Of a stretch of DNA of 7,300 bases, positions 1 to 5,569 are shown piece by piece (positions within the stretch are counted from its first letter, which is position 1; the number at the start of each line of letters is the position of its first letter). The position numbers were made by a program, and so were the translations under genes. Origin of the DNA: Dehalococcoidia bacterium (GTDB lineage Bacteria > Chloroflexota > Dehalococcoidia > E44-bin15); contig JAGMCC010000061.1 of NCBI GenBank assembly GCA_023129355.1, positions 1 through 7,300 on the forward strand. The letters are read 5' to 3'. The notes below the pieces were generated by a model that saw only the letters and a list, made by a program, of their open reading frames with translations, had not been told where the DNA came from and did not search any database.

Positions 1-275
1 TGGCTCGTAAGTCTGTGCACGCGTAGAAGCGCCAAATCTAAGTAGGACGCTATCTATTATAGTATGGTGTTCAATTCCGCAGGTCTGGGTCAGCCTAACT
101 GAGCGGAATTCAAACTTGTCGTCCCATTCAACAATAAGCCATTTTGTTTGATCAGGTGCTGGCGCAACAGGGGAAGCAATTCTTCGGAATGCGATCTAAC
201 AATTCGCTAGAATGTGTGGTGCATCAGGGAGCAAGCCTGTAATGGCGTGCCCGAACGAGTAGCGAAGGTGATCGC
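1..275. other. Left-edge region with no supported gene
   Basis: This stretch lies downstream of the ychF stop codon. No frame on either strand has a start codon, ribosome binding site and convincing length. The only long open frame is on the minus strand, running from an in-frame TAG at 196-198 leftward through base 1. It is 65 codons long and has no ATG, GTG or TTG in frame, so it could be chance, the remnant of a decayed gene, or a piece of a gene that continues outside the window. The stretch also carries the inverted repeat listed at 73-110. I see no T-run-flanked hairpin that would serve as an intrinsic terminator for ychF. Confidence 0.5.
73..110. repeat. Inverted repeat, 8-bp arms
   Basis: AATTCCGC at 73-80 and GCGGAATT at 103-110 are perfect reverse complements. 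Inside them TCAG (90-93) can pair with CTGA (99-102), directly stacked on the right arm, leaving a 9-base bulge on the left. No T-run follows on either strand, so it is not a canonical terminator. It could be a protein-binding dyad, a decayed hairpin element or coincidence. Confidence 0.4.
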
Positions 276-1355
276 TCAGACATTGAACAGGAAGGTAATC
301 ACGTCGCCGTCTTGGACGATGTAGCTCTTGCCTTCGGTGTGTAGCAGCCCCCCTTTTCTGCCCTCGGCGATGCTGCCGCATTTCACCAGGTCCTCATAGC
401 CAATTACCTCGGCCCTGATGAAGCCCCGCTCCATATCTGAGTGAATCTTACCCGCCGCCTGCACCGCGGTAGTATCGCGGCGGATGGTCCATGCCTTCAC
501 CTCGTCGGAGACCACGGTAAAGAATGAGATCAGCCCCAGCAAGTCGTAGGAGAGCTTGATTATGCGGTTCAGCGCTGCCTCCGCGATGCCCATATCTGAG
601 CGGAACTCCTGGGCATCGGCATCATCAAGCTGGGCCAGCTCCATCTCCAGCTTGCCACAGAGGACGGCAACCTCCAGATGCGGGCAACGGTATTTTTTAC
701 GCCACTCGTCCTCCAGGGAGCTGGCCTGGGGCAGCCTCTCCTCCCCGATGTTAAACACCATAAGGAGCGGCTTAGCGCTCAGGAACTGGTAGCCTGAGAT
801 GGATTTTCGCTCGTCTTCGCTCAGCTCTTGTTCTCGGATGGGCACCTCGCCCTCCAGGGCGACCTTGAGCCTCGCCAGAAGCGCTTCCTCCTTGGCGAAG
901 GCCTCGCGCTCATGGGCCTTTGCCCCTTTCAGCGAGGCCTCTATCTTATTTAGTCTTTTTTCCATGATAGATAGGTCGGAGAGGGTGAGCTCCAGCTCCA
1001 GGATCTTGATGTCTCTCTCCGGGTCGATGCTGCCCTCAATATGGGGCACTTTCTCATCCTCGAATGCGCGCACCACATGGAGCAGGCCGTCCGTCTGGCT
1101 GAGATGGGCCAGGAACTCGCCGCCCAGTTCCCGTTTGGTGGGTGCGGCGACATCGATATATCGCACCTCGGCAGGTATTTTCCGCTTCGGCTGAAATATC
1201 TTATCCAGAGCCTCTAGACGCGGGTCGGGCACCTTGGCCATCCCCACATTCGGTTCGGCGGTGGTGTAAGTGCCGATCTCCGCCTTTCCCCTGGTCAAGG
1301 TATTGAAGAGTGTGGTCTTGCCGCTCTTGGGCAGCCCGATAATCCCGATCTCCAC
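276..1355 (-). CDS. ychF: YchF-family P-loop NTPase (Obg-related, TGS domain)
   Basis: The 359-residue product belongs to the YchF branch of Obg-like translation-factor NTPases. These are cytoplasmic, ribosome-associated proteins that in studied members prefer ATP and are linked to stress control. Visible motifs are the P-loop GLPKSGKTT (residues 7-15), the family block TAEPNVGMAKVPDPRLEAL (about 32-50), a helical, charged middle part (about 115-185), the non-canonical G4 motif NIGE (202-205) and a C-terminal TGS domain from about 275 (FFTVVSDEVKAWTI, then AAGKIHSDMERGFIRAEV, ending DGDVITFLFNV). The G3 segment is odd: it reads DVAAP (68-72) where the family usually has DIAGL, and the usual glycine-rich switch that follows is shortened. 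At 359 residues it is close to the usual family length of about 360. The start is GTG, supported by AAAGG eight bases upstream and by the lack of other in-frame starts before a stop near 1460. It is divergent from holA across 543 bases. Confidence 0.93.
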   Translation of the reverse strand: MEIGIIGLPKSGKTTLFNTLTRGKAEIGTYTTAEPNVGMAKVPDPRLEALDKIFQPKRKIPAEVRYIDVAAPTKRELGGEFLAHLSQTDGLLHVVRAFEDEKVPHIEGSIDPERDIKILELELTLSDLSIMEKRLNKIEASLKGAKAHEREAFAKEEALLARLKVALEGEVPIREQELSEDERKSISGYQFLSAKPLLMVFNIGEERLPQASSLEDEWRKKYRCPHLEVAVLCGKLEMELAQLDDADAQEFRSDMGIAEAALNRIIKLSYDLLGLISFFTVVSDEVKAWTIRRDTTAVQAAGKIHSDMERGFIRAEVIGYEDLVKCGSIAEGRKGGLLHTEGKSYIVQDGDVITFLFNV

Positions 1356-1363
1356 TTTTTCGA

Positions 1364-1368
1364 CCTTT
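1364..1368 (-). promoter_or_regulatory. Ribosome binding site for ychF GTG start
   Basis: On the minus strand AAAGG lies eight bases before the GTG at 1355. The reading frame stays open upstream to a TAA near 1460, but that stretch contains no ATG, GTG or TTG, so this site together with the conserved N-terminus (MEIGIIGLPKSGKTT) fixes the start. Confidence 0.5.
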
Positions 1369-1481
1369 GCGGTTGTTGGTTCGGATTCCAGTCGCCTTCT
1401 TGCTCTTCTACGATCGTCGGCGAAATTTCGGGTAGTTTTTTCCGTTTTTGAAGCTTTCCGGCTTAAGTTCTAACCATGGAT

Positions 1482-1490
1482 ATCATAGCA
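1482..1490 (-). promoter_or_regulatory. Candidate extended -10 promoter for ychF
   Basis: The minus strand reads TGC-TATGAT, an extended -10 match (TGn plus a hexamer one base off TATAAT). The hexamer 17 bases upstream does not resemble a -35 box, which is common for extended -10 promoters. Transcription would start near 1475 and leave a leader of about 120 bases before the GTG. This is inferred from consensus alone. Confidence 0.3.
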
Positions 1491-1541
1491 TATTCCTGAT
1501 AATTCACCTACCCGCCCACCCTGAGATGTATTTAAAACATC

Positions 1542-1597
1542 GGGTAGCCTAGAGCATCTGCTCTAGGCGTTGTTGGAGCGGATGCTCCAACCTACCC
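1542..1597. repeat. REP/BIME-like element: two inverted 26-base palindromic units
   Basis: Unit 1 (1542-1567, plus) and unit 2 (1597-1572, read on the minus strand) are inverted copies separated by CGTT (1568-1571). Each starts with GGGTAG and continues with a hairpin built on the shared core GAGCATC-Y-GCTC. The four-base flanks of the core differ between copies but remain paired: CCTA/TAGG in unit 1 and GTTG/CAAC in unit 2. Three of those four pairs are changed on both sides. The two GGGTAG ends are also complementary, so the whole can fold as a three-way junction. A GTAG tetranucleotide at the foot of a palindrome and pairing of units in inverted orientation are hallmarks of REP sequences and BIMEs mobilised by REP-associated tyrosine transposases. 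No such transposase lies in the window, and only one copy of the element is present. Confidence 0.6.
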
Positions 1598-1764
1598 ATA
1601 ATCCCATACCCCTCTGGACTCCCCATTTTACATTCGCAAGAGTCTCCTATCTATCCAAACTATATTAGTTCTATTCTAGCTCTAGGGTGTGCGTTTCTCC
1701 GTTATGGGCGATTGTTGGCTTAGGTTACTGCTGTAATCACAACGCCATATCCCCGGGGGAGGTG

Positions 1765-1793
1765 TAGTCTAGCATCGAGATATGCGGTAGAAT
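1765..1793 (+). promoter_or_regulatory. Weak candidate promoter for holA
   Basis: TAGTCT (1765-1770) and TAGAAT (1788-1793) are separated by 17 bases. The -10 matches five of six consensus positions and the -35 only three. A rival is the extended -10-like TG-C-TGTAAT at 1729-1737, which has no matching -35. Either would leave a leader of roughly 100-150 bases before the holA ATG. The assignment is tentative. Confidence 0.2.
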
Positions 1794-1888
1794 GAGAGTG
1801 TGATCGTTGGTACCATAGAGATATTGGTCTTAACCGCCTAAATTTGGGCAGCAGCGAGTCCTTTTAGAAAGCATTAGAGAAAGGGCGA

Positions 1889-1893
1889 AAAGG
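1889..1893 (+). promoter_or_regulatory. Ribosome binding site for holA
   Basis: AAAGG lies five bases before the ATG at 1899. An in-frame TAG at 1875-1877 rules out any earlier start, so the ATG is well fixed. Confidence 0.6.
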
Positions 1894-1898
1894 CGAAA

Positions 1899-2873
1899 AT
1901 GTTTTATATCCTGTTCGGTCTCGATGAGTTTTCGCTCCGGGAGGAATTGGAGCGGATAAAGGACGGCCTGGGTGACCGGGAGTCTCTCTCATCCAATACC
2001 ACCACTTTCGAGGGGAAACAGGTGAGCTTGAATCAGCTCATGGATGCCTGCATAGCGCTGCCCTTTCTGGGCTCCCACCGTCTCATCATCGTAGAAGGGC
2101 TGCTGTCGCGCTTTGAGGGTAATCGGCTGGAGCTCAAAAAGGGGGATGAGGGGGGGTGGGGGGAGTTCGAAAAAAAGGTCGGAGATATGCCCCCGAGCAC
2201 GGTACTCATCCTGGTCGATGGGCAGATAAAGAAGGGTAACGCGCTGCTCAAGCGGCTGGCGCCTTTAGCCTCGGTGAAGGAGTTCCCGCTGCTCAAGGGG
2301 ACAGCGCTAGGGGAGTGGATCCTTGGGCGAGTGAAGGAGGGGCAGGGCACGATCTCCCCCGAGGCGGTGAGGATGCTTGCCTTGCTTGTGGGAGAGAACC
2401 TGTGGGTGTTGGCCAGCGAAATTGAGAAGCTACTCCTCTACACCGCGGGGCGACGCATCGATGAGGGGGATGTTAAGGAGGTGGTTAGCTACGCTCGGGA
2501 GGCCAATGTTTTCACTATGGTAGATGCCCTTATCGAGGGCCGGGTGGCAAGGGCAGCGCCACTGTTGCACCAGTTGCTTCAGGAGGGAGACACCGCGCCC
2601 TATCTTTTGGTCATGATAACCAGGCAGCTTCGCCTGTTGGTTCAGGCAAAGGATCTTAGCCTGCAGGGTTTTTCTGCTGCTGAGGTTAAGGCTCGATTGG
2701 CCCTGACCTCGGATTACGTCCTGAATAAGGCGCTGGAACAGGGCCGGCGGTATTCCATGGAGCGGCTGGAACAGGTTTACCGCAAGCTCCTGGAGACCGA
2801 CCTATCGATAAAGAGGGGGTTATGGAGGGGCGAGCTGGCCCTCGACCTCCTCGTCGCCGAGCTATGCGCCTAA
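1899..2873 (+). CDS. holA: DNA polymerase III delta subunit (clamp loader)
   Basis: The 324-residue product matches the delta subunit of the bacterial clamp loader, which opens the beta sliding clamp and loads it on primed DNA together with the DnaX and delta-prime subunits. The N-terminus MFYILFGLDEFSLREEL is the family opening. ALPFLGSHRLIIVEG (53-67) carries the hydrophobic LPF wedge (54-56), aligning with the E. coli Leu73-Phe74 pair that inserts into the clamp. ENLWVLASEIEKLLLY (166-181) and ANVFTMVDALIEG (202-214) are typical of domain II and the start of the collar domain. TDLSIKRG (300-307) is the conserved C-terminal motif. As expected for delta there is no ATP-binding P-loop. Length is close to the usual 330-340. 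Residues 79-93 are a lysine/glycine-rich, poorly conserved stretch encoded by long G and A runs (see findings). The gene is alone on the plus strand here and converges on the PHP gene with a 36-base gap. Confidence 0.93.
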   Translation: MFYILFGLDEFSLREELERIKDGLGDRESLSSNTTTFEGKQVSLNQLMDACIALPFLGSHRLIIVEGLLSRFEGNRLELKKGDEGGWGEFEKKVGDMPPSTVLILVDGQIKKGNALLKRLAPLASVKEFPLLKGTALGEWILGRVKEGQGTISPEAVRMLALLVGENLWVLASEIEKLLLYTAGRRIDEGDVKEVVSYAREANVFTMVDALIEGRVARAAPLLHQLLQEGDTAPYLLVMITRQLRLLVQAKDLSLQGFSAAEVKARLALTSDYVLNKALEQGRRYSMERLEQVYRKLLETDLSIKRGLWRGELALDLLVAELCA

Positions 2874-2909
2874 TTTCGCCCTGAGCCTGCCCGTCCCTTC
2901 GTTTAGCGC

Positions 2910-3578
2910 TCAGCCTCCTGGTAATCGATTCTCCTTGATTTCGCTTGGGTCTGCCACCCTGAACCTCCCCGCTTTGAGTTCGGCGATTAGCTCCTGAATG
3001 TTGGTAAGTTTCCGCTCGAAAAAGGTGGCGGCACGACCGATGTCTTTGGCCTCATGTGCATCGCTGCCGGCGACGCCCCTCAGCTTTAATCGCTCGGCGA
3101 GCTCCGCGGAGAAGGCGTTCTGCCTCTCCGTACCCCGGGCGTTGAAAACCTCTACGGCGTCCACCATCCGGTAAATTGGGTTTTGGCAGGCGCGGTTGAG
3201 TTCTCTATAGTATCGTTTGTTCTCAGGGTCTTCACTTTTGAGTATTTTGCGGCGGAAGGGGTGTGCCACGATCACAGCACCGCCTGCCTTATCCACTATC
3301 TCCTTGACGAATGCGGCGCGGCTCATGCCCAGTATCCACTTTTTAAGCCCGAAGACAAGCAGGTGCTCCACCTCGGTGTTTATCTCCGCTCCGGGCAGGA
3401 TGAGGAAATCGTGTTTGCGGCACAATGCCGCGATGTCATCATCATTCCAGAAAGCGTCGTGCTCAGTGAGGCAAATGGCATCGAGGCCGGCGCGCTTAGC
3501 GTGTGCGATCAGCTCGTCTGGTTTCAGCTCGCTGTCGTCGGACAGGGGTAGGGTATGCGTATGCAGGTCGATGAGCAT
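2910..3578 (-). CDS. PHP-domain metal-dependent phosphoesterase
   Basis: The 222-residue product is a PHP-domain protein, a TIM-barrel-like hydrolase that holds two or three metal ions and usually cleaves phosphoesters. All metal-ligand motifs are visible: DLHTHT (His6, His8), TEHD (Glu39, His40, Asp41), GAEIN (Glu65), AHP (His106), VFN (Asn146) and GSDAH (Asp173, His175). There is no signal peptide or membrane segment, so it is cytoplasmic. It is shorter than E. coli YciV/RNase AM (about 290 residues) and lacks room for that enzyme's inserted domain. Histidinol-phosphatase, nucleotide phosphatase or nuclease activity are all possible, and I do not assign one. The ATG is fixed by an in-frame TAA two codons upstream (3582-3584); no strong Shine-Dalgarno precedes it. 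It follows the flavoprotein gene by 37 bases and is probably cotranscribed with it, although its role beside flavin reductases is unclear. Confidence 0.88.
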   Translation of the reverse strand: MLIDLHTHTLPLSDDSELKPDELIAHAKRAGLDAICLTEHDAFWNDDDIAALCRKHDFLILPGAEINTEVEHLLVFGLKKWILGMSRAAFVKEIVDKAGGAVIVAHPFRRKILKSEDPENKRYYRELNRACQNPIYRMVDAVEVFNARGTERQNAFSAELAERLKLRGVAGSDAHEAKDIGRAATFFERKLTNIQELIAELKAGRFRVADPSEIKENRLPGG

Positions 3579-3615
3579 ATTTTAAACTTTTCGATAGTAT
3601 TATGTTGGCTAGTTT

Positions 3616-5529
3616 TTAGATCTCTCTGGCGATGCGGAACCCACCCTCGATGGCCTGGACAATTCTCTGAGCCTCGGTGCAGTCACCAATAGAGTGGCAC
3701 TCCGTGACCTTTCCCTCCAGCCTTCGGGCAAGCTCATCGTGGGGCACCAGCCCCACCGCAAGCACTACGCTGTCCGCGGCGAAGAACTCCGCGAACCCGT
3801 CACGGCTTACCGCGACCCCTTTATCGGTGATCTCCTCTACCTTCGCCTTGGTCTCCATAGCGATTCTCGCGCTTCTCAGCCGCTGCATAATCACCCATCG
3901 GGTGGTCATCCCTATATCGGCTCCTATTCGCTCCAGCATCTCCAGAATGGTTACCTTTTTGCCCTTATCGGCAAGGTACTCGGCGGTTTCACAGCCGATC
4001 ATCCCACCCCCAACAATCACTACCCGCTCCCCAACCTCCTTCTCACCTCCGAGCACCTGCAGAGCGGTAACCACATTTCCCCCGTTCACACCGGGGATGT
4101 TGGGGATGAGCGGCGTGGCTCCGGTAGCAACGATGACCACCTCCGGCTTCCCCTCGGTGATGCTCTTTTCGCTCACTTCTTGGTTAAGCCTGATTTGGAC
4201 GCCGCTTTTTTTAAGCCGGGTCTCCAGATAATTGGTCAGATTGCTGAGCTCCCATTTATATGAGGGAACCGCCGCCAGGAGAAGGTTTCCACCCAGTCGG
4301 TCCCCCTTTTCAAAGAGGGTGACCTGGTGTCCCCGTTCTGCCGCCCCCGCGGCAGCCTCCATGCCTGCAGGGCCGCCGCCGATGACAAATACCTTCTTCG
4401 GCGTTTTCGCCGGTACGCTGGTATATTCTGCCTCCTTGCCTACCTGGGGATTCACCGCGCAGGCGAGCGGCGCGCCCAACATGACCACGTCCAGACAGTG
4501 CCCACAAGCAGTACAGGGCCTGATCTCCTCAAGCCTCCCCTCCCTGGCCTTGTTGGGGAGCTCCGGGTCGGCGATGAGTGCACGCCCCATGCCGATGAGG
4601 TCAGCCCTTCCCTCGGCTATAATCTTGTCTGCCAGGATGGGGTCGTTGATACGGTAGGCGGCGACCACCGGGATCTTGGCCACCTTTTTAATCTCTTCAG
4701 CGAGGTAGACGAAGGCGCCCCGCGGTACCGACATGTGAACCAGGGGCGTCCGGCATTCATGCCACCCTGCCCCTACATCGAGGCAATGAACCCCCACCCC
4801 CTCCAAGATGGGGATCAGTTTTTTGGTATCCTCCAGGGTATGCCCCCCTTCCATAAACTCGTCTGCGGAGATTCTACATAACAGGGGGTAATCGCTGCCG
4901 GCCTTCCTTTTCGATAAGGCGATGATTTCGAGAAGAAACCTCATTCTGTTTTCCAGAGAGCCTCCATACTCGTCAGTGCGCTTATTGGTGCAGGGGGATA
5001 GAAAGCGGCTTATCAGATAGCCGATACCGCAGTGAAGCTCTACACCGTCAAAGCCGGCGTCCCGCGCCCGGCGTGCTCCCTCGCTGTATTCGTCAATAAT
5101 CTGTTTTATCTCATCCAGGTTGAGCTCGCGCGGTTGGGAGTTGCGGCGTGTGGCGATCGCCGAGGGCCCAACCTCCTCAAGGGGAGCGCCATCGCCCCTG
5201 GCCCAGAAGTACTGGAGGCTTAGCTGGATCGCTATCTTGGTACCTGCAGCGTGCACCACATCGACAAGCTGGCTAAGACCCGTGATGAACCTATCGTGGT
5301 AGATCCCCATCCGGCCGGGAATGGGCTTTCCCATACTGGAGGGCCAAACCATGCCCGTGATTAAGAGGCCCGTCCCACCCCTGGCCCGCGCGGCGTAGTA
5401 GTTCCTCTGGCGGTCGGTCACCATGCAATCATCGCCATAGCCGGTGTCGGCTGCCAGGAACACTATCCGGTTCTTCAGCTCCAATGTGCCTATTTGGATC
5501 GGTTGGAACAGATGCTTGAGCTCGGTCAT
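3616..5529 (-). CDS. FMN/FAD/Fe-S oxidoreductase, 2,4-dienoyl-CoA reductase-like
   Basis: The 637-residue product has the architecture of FadH, 2-enoate reductase and trimethylamine dehydrogenase. An FMN-binding old-yellow-enzyme barrel spans about 1-335 (LFQPIQIGTLELKNRIV at the N-terminus; GYLISRFLSP; TDEYGGSLENR; GMGRALIADPEL). A Fe-S motif follows, Cys339-x2-Cys342-x2-Cys345-x11-Cys357. An FAD/NAD(P)H module covers about 378-637, with dinucleotide-binding motifs GGGPAGMEAA (384-393) and GGGMIGCETAEYLA (507-520) and the FAD-site GDC (615-617). Tyr171 (in GYL) and His257 (in GWHE) align with the catalytic Tyr166/His252 pair of E. coli FadH. It should take electrons from NAD(P)H via FAD and the cluster to FMN and reduce an activated double bond; the substrate is unknown. 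There is no signal peptide or membrane segment. The ATG is fixed by AGGAG six bases upstream and an in-frame TAG four codons before it. It is the middle gene of the leftward set. Confidence 0.9.
   Translation of the reverse strand: MTELKHLFQPIQIGTLELKNRIVFLAADTGYGDDCMVTDRQRNYYAARARGGTGLLITGMVWPSSMGKPIPGRMGIYHDRFITGLSQLVDVVHAAGTKIAIQLSLQYFWARGDGAPLEEVGPSAIATRRNSQPRELNLDEIKQIIDEYSEGARRARDAGFDGVELHCGIGYLISRFLSPCTNKRTDEYGGSLENRMRFLLEIIALSKRKAGSDYPLLCRISADEFMEGGHTLEDTKKLIPILEGVGVHCLDVGAGWHECRTPLVHMSVPRGAFVYLAEEIKKVAKIPVVAAYRINDPILADKIIAEGRADLIGMGRALIADPELPNKAREGRLEEIRPCTACGHCLDVVMLGAPLACAVNPQVGKEAEYTSVPAKTPKKVFVIGGGPAGMEAAAGAAERGHQVTLFEKGDRLGGNLLLAAVPSYKWELSNLTNYLETRLKKSGVQIRLNQEVSEKSITEGKPEVVIVATGATPLIPNIPGVNGGNVVTALQVLGGEKEVGERVVIVGGGMIGCETAEYLADKGKKVTILEMLERIGADIGMTTRWVIMQRLRSARIAMETKAKVEEITDKGVAVSRDGFAEFFAADSVVLAVGLVPHDELARRLEGKVTECHSIGDCTEAQRIVQAIEGGFRIAREI
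4459..4515 (-). other. Fe-S cluster cysteine motif of the 637-residue flavoprotein
   Basis: The segment encodes Cys339-x2-Cys342-x2-Cys345-x11-Cys357. E. coli FadH has C-x2-C-x3-C-x11-C, so the spacing between the second and third cysteines is one residue shorter here and equals that of trimethylamine dehydrogenase (C-x2-C-x2-C-x12-C). A [4Fe-4S] cluster is expected from the family. Confidence 0.75.
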
Positions 5530-5535
5530 TACACT

Positions 5536-5540
5536 CTCCT
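5536..5540 (-). promoter_or_regulatory. Ribosome binding site of the 637-residue flavoprotein
   Basis: AGGAG on the minus strand is six bases before the ATG at 5529, the strongest Shine-Dalgarno in the window. It sits in the 40-base gap after the upstream paralogue, as expected for independent translation of adjacent cistrons in one transcript. Confidence 0.75.
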
Positions 5541-5569
5541 ATTTATTAGTGAGTTAGGTTGGCTGGCGT

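Larger units (their letters stand above)
1356..1898. other. Divergent intergenic region ychF / holA
   Basis: These 543 bases separate two divergently transcribed housekeeping genes and contain no supported coding sequence. They hold the ychF leader and ribosome binding site, a candidate extended -10 promoter for ychF (1482-1490, minus), the 56-base REP-like element (1542-1597) and weak promoter candidates for holA. A 5-bp pairing GATGT (1525-1529) with ACATC (1537-1541) abuts the REP-like element, and a short C4-G5 near-palindrome lies at 1751-1759. I recognise no tRNA, riboswitch or other structured RNA here. Confidence 0.6.

Noticed and set aside
61..81. T-arm-like TTCAATT suggesting a tRNA fragment
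   Set aside because: The flanking five-base arms pair at only three of five positions and no acceptor, D or anticodon arm can be placed.
799..1194. Plus-strand 131-codon open frame, very rich in Ser and Arg
   Set aside because: It is the antisense shadow of ychF; the composition is typical of reverse-strand reading and no start signal is present.
1270..1473. Plus-strand 67-codon frame spanning the ychF start
   Set aside because: It overlaps the P-loop coding region antisense and extends into the leader; there is no Shine-Dalgarno and no recognisable motif.
1508..1513. A third GGGTAG (minus strand) next to the REP-like element, and another at 1430-1435 (plus)
   Set aside because: Neither is followed by the palindromic core, so they are probably chance hexamers.
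2881..2913. CTGAGC (2881-2886) paired with GCTCAG (2908-2913) as a bidirectional terminator between holA and the PHP gene
   Set aside because: The 6-bp stem has a 21-base loop and no T-run on either strand, so it does not support a terminator call.
4205..4212. Seven-A tract in the 637-residue flavoprotein coding strand as a second frameshift site
   Set aside because: The reading phase is CTT AAA AAA AGC, not A-AAA-AAG, and no SD-like or structural stimulator stands out.
3677..4881. Several long plus-strand open frames (for example 3694-4263 and 4327-4881)
   Set aside because: They lie antisense to the well-supported 637-residue flavoprotein gene, have no family motifs or ribosome binding sites, and are explained by its codon bias.
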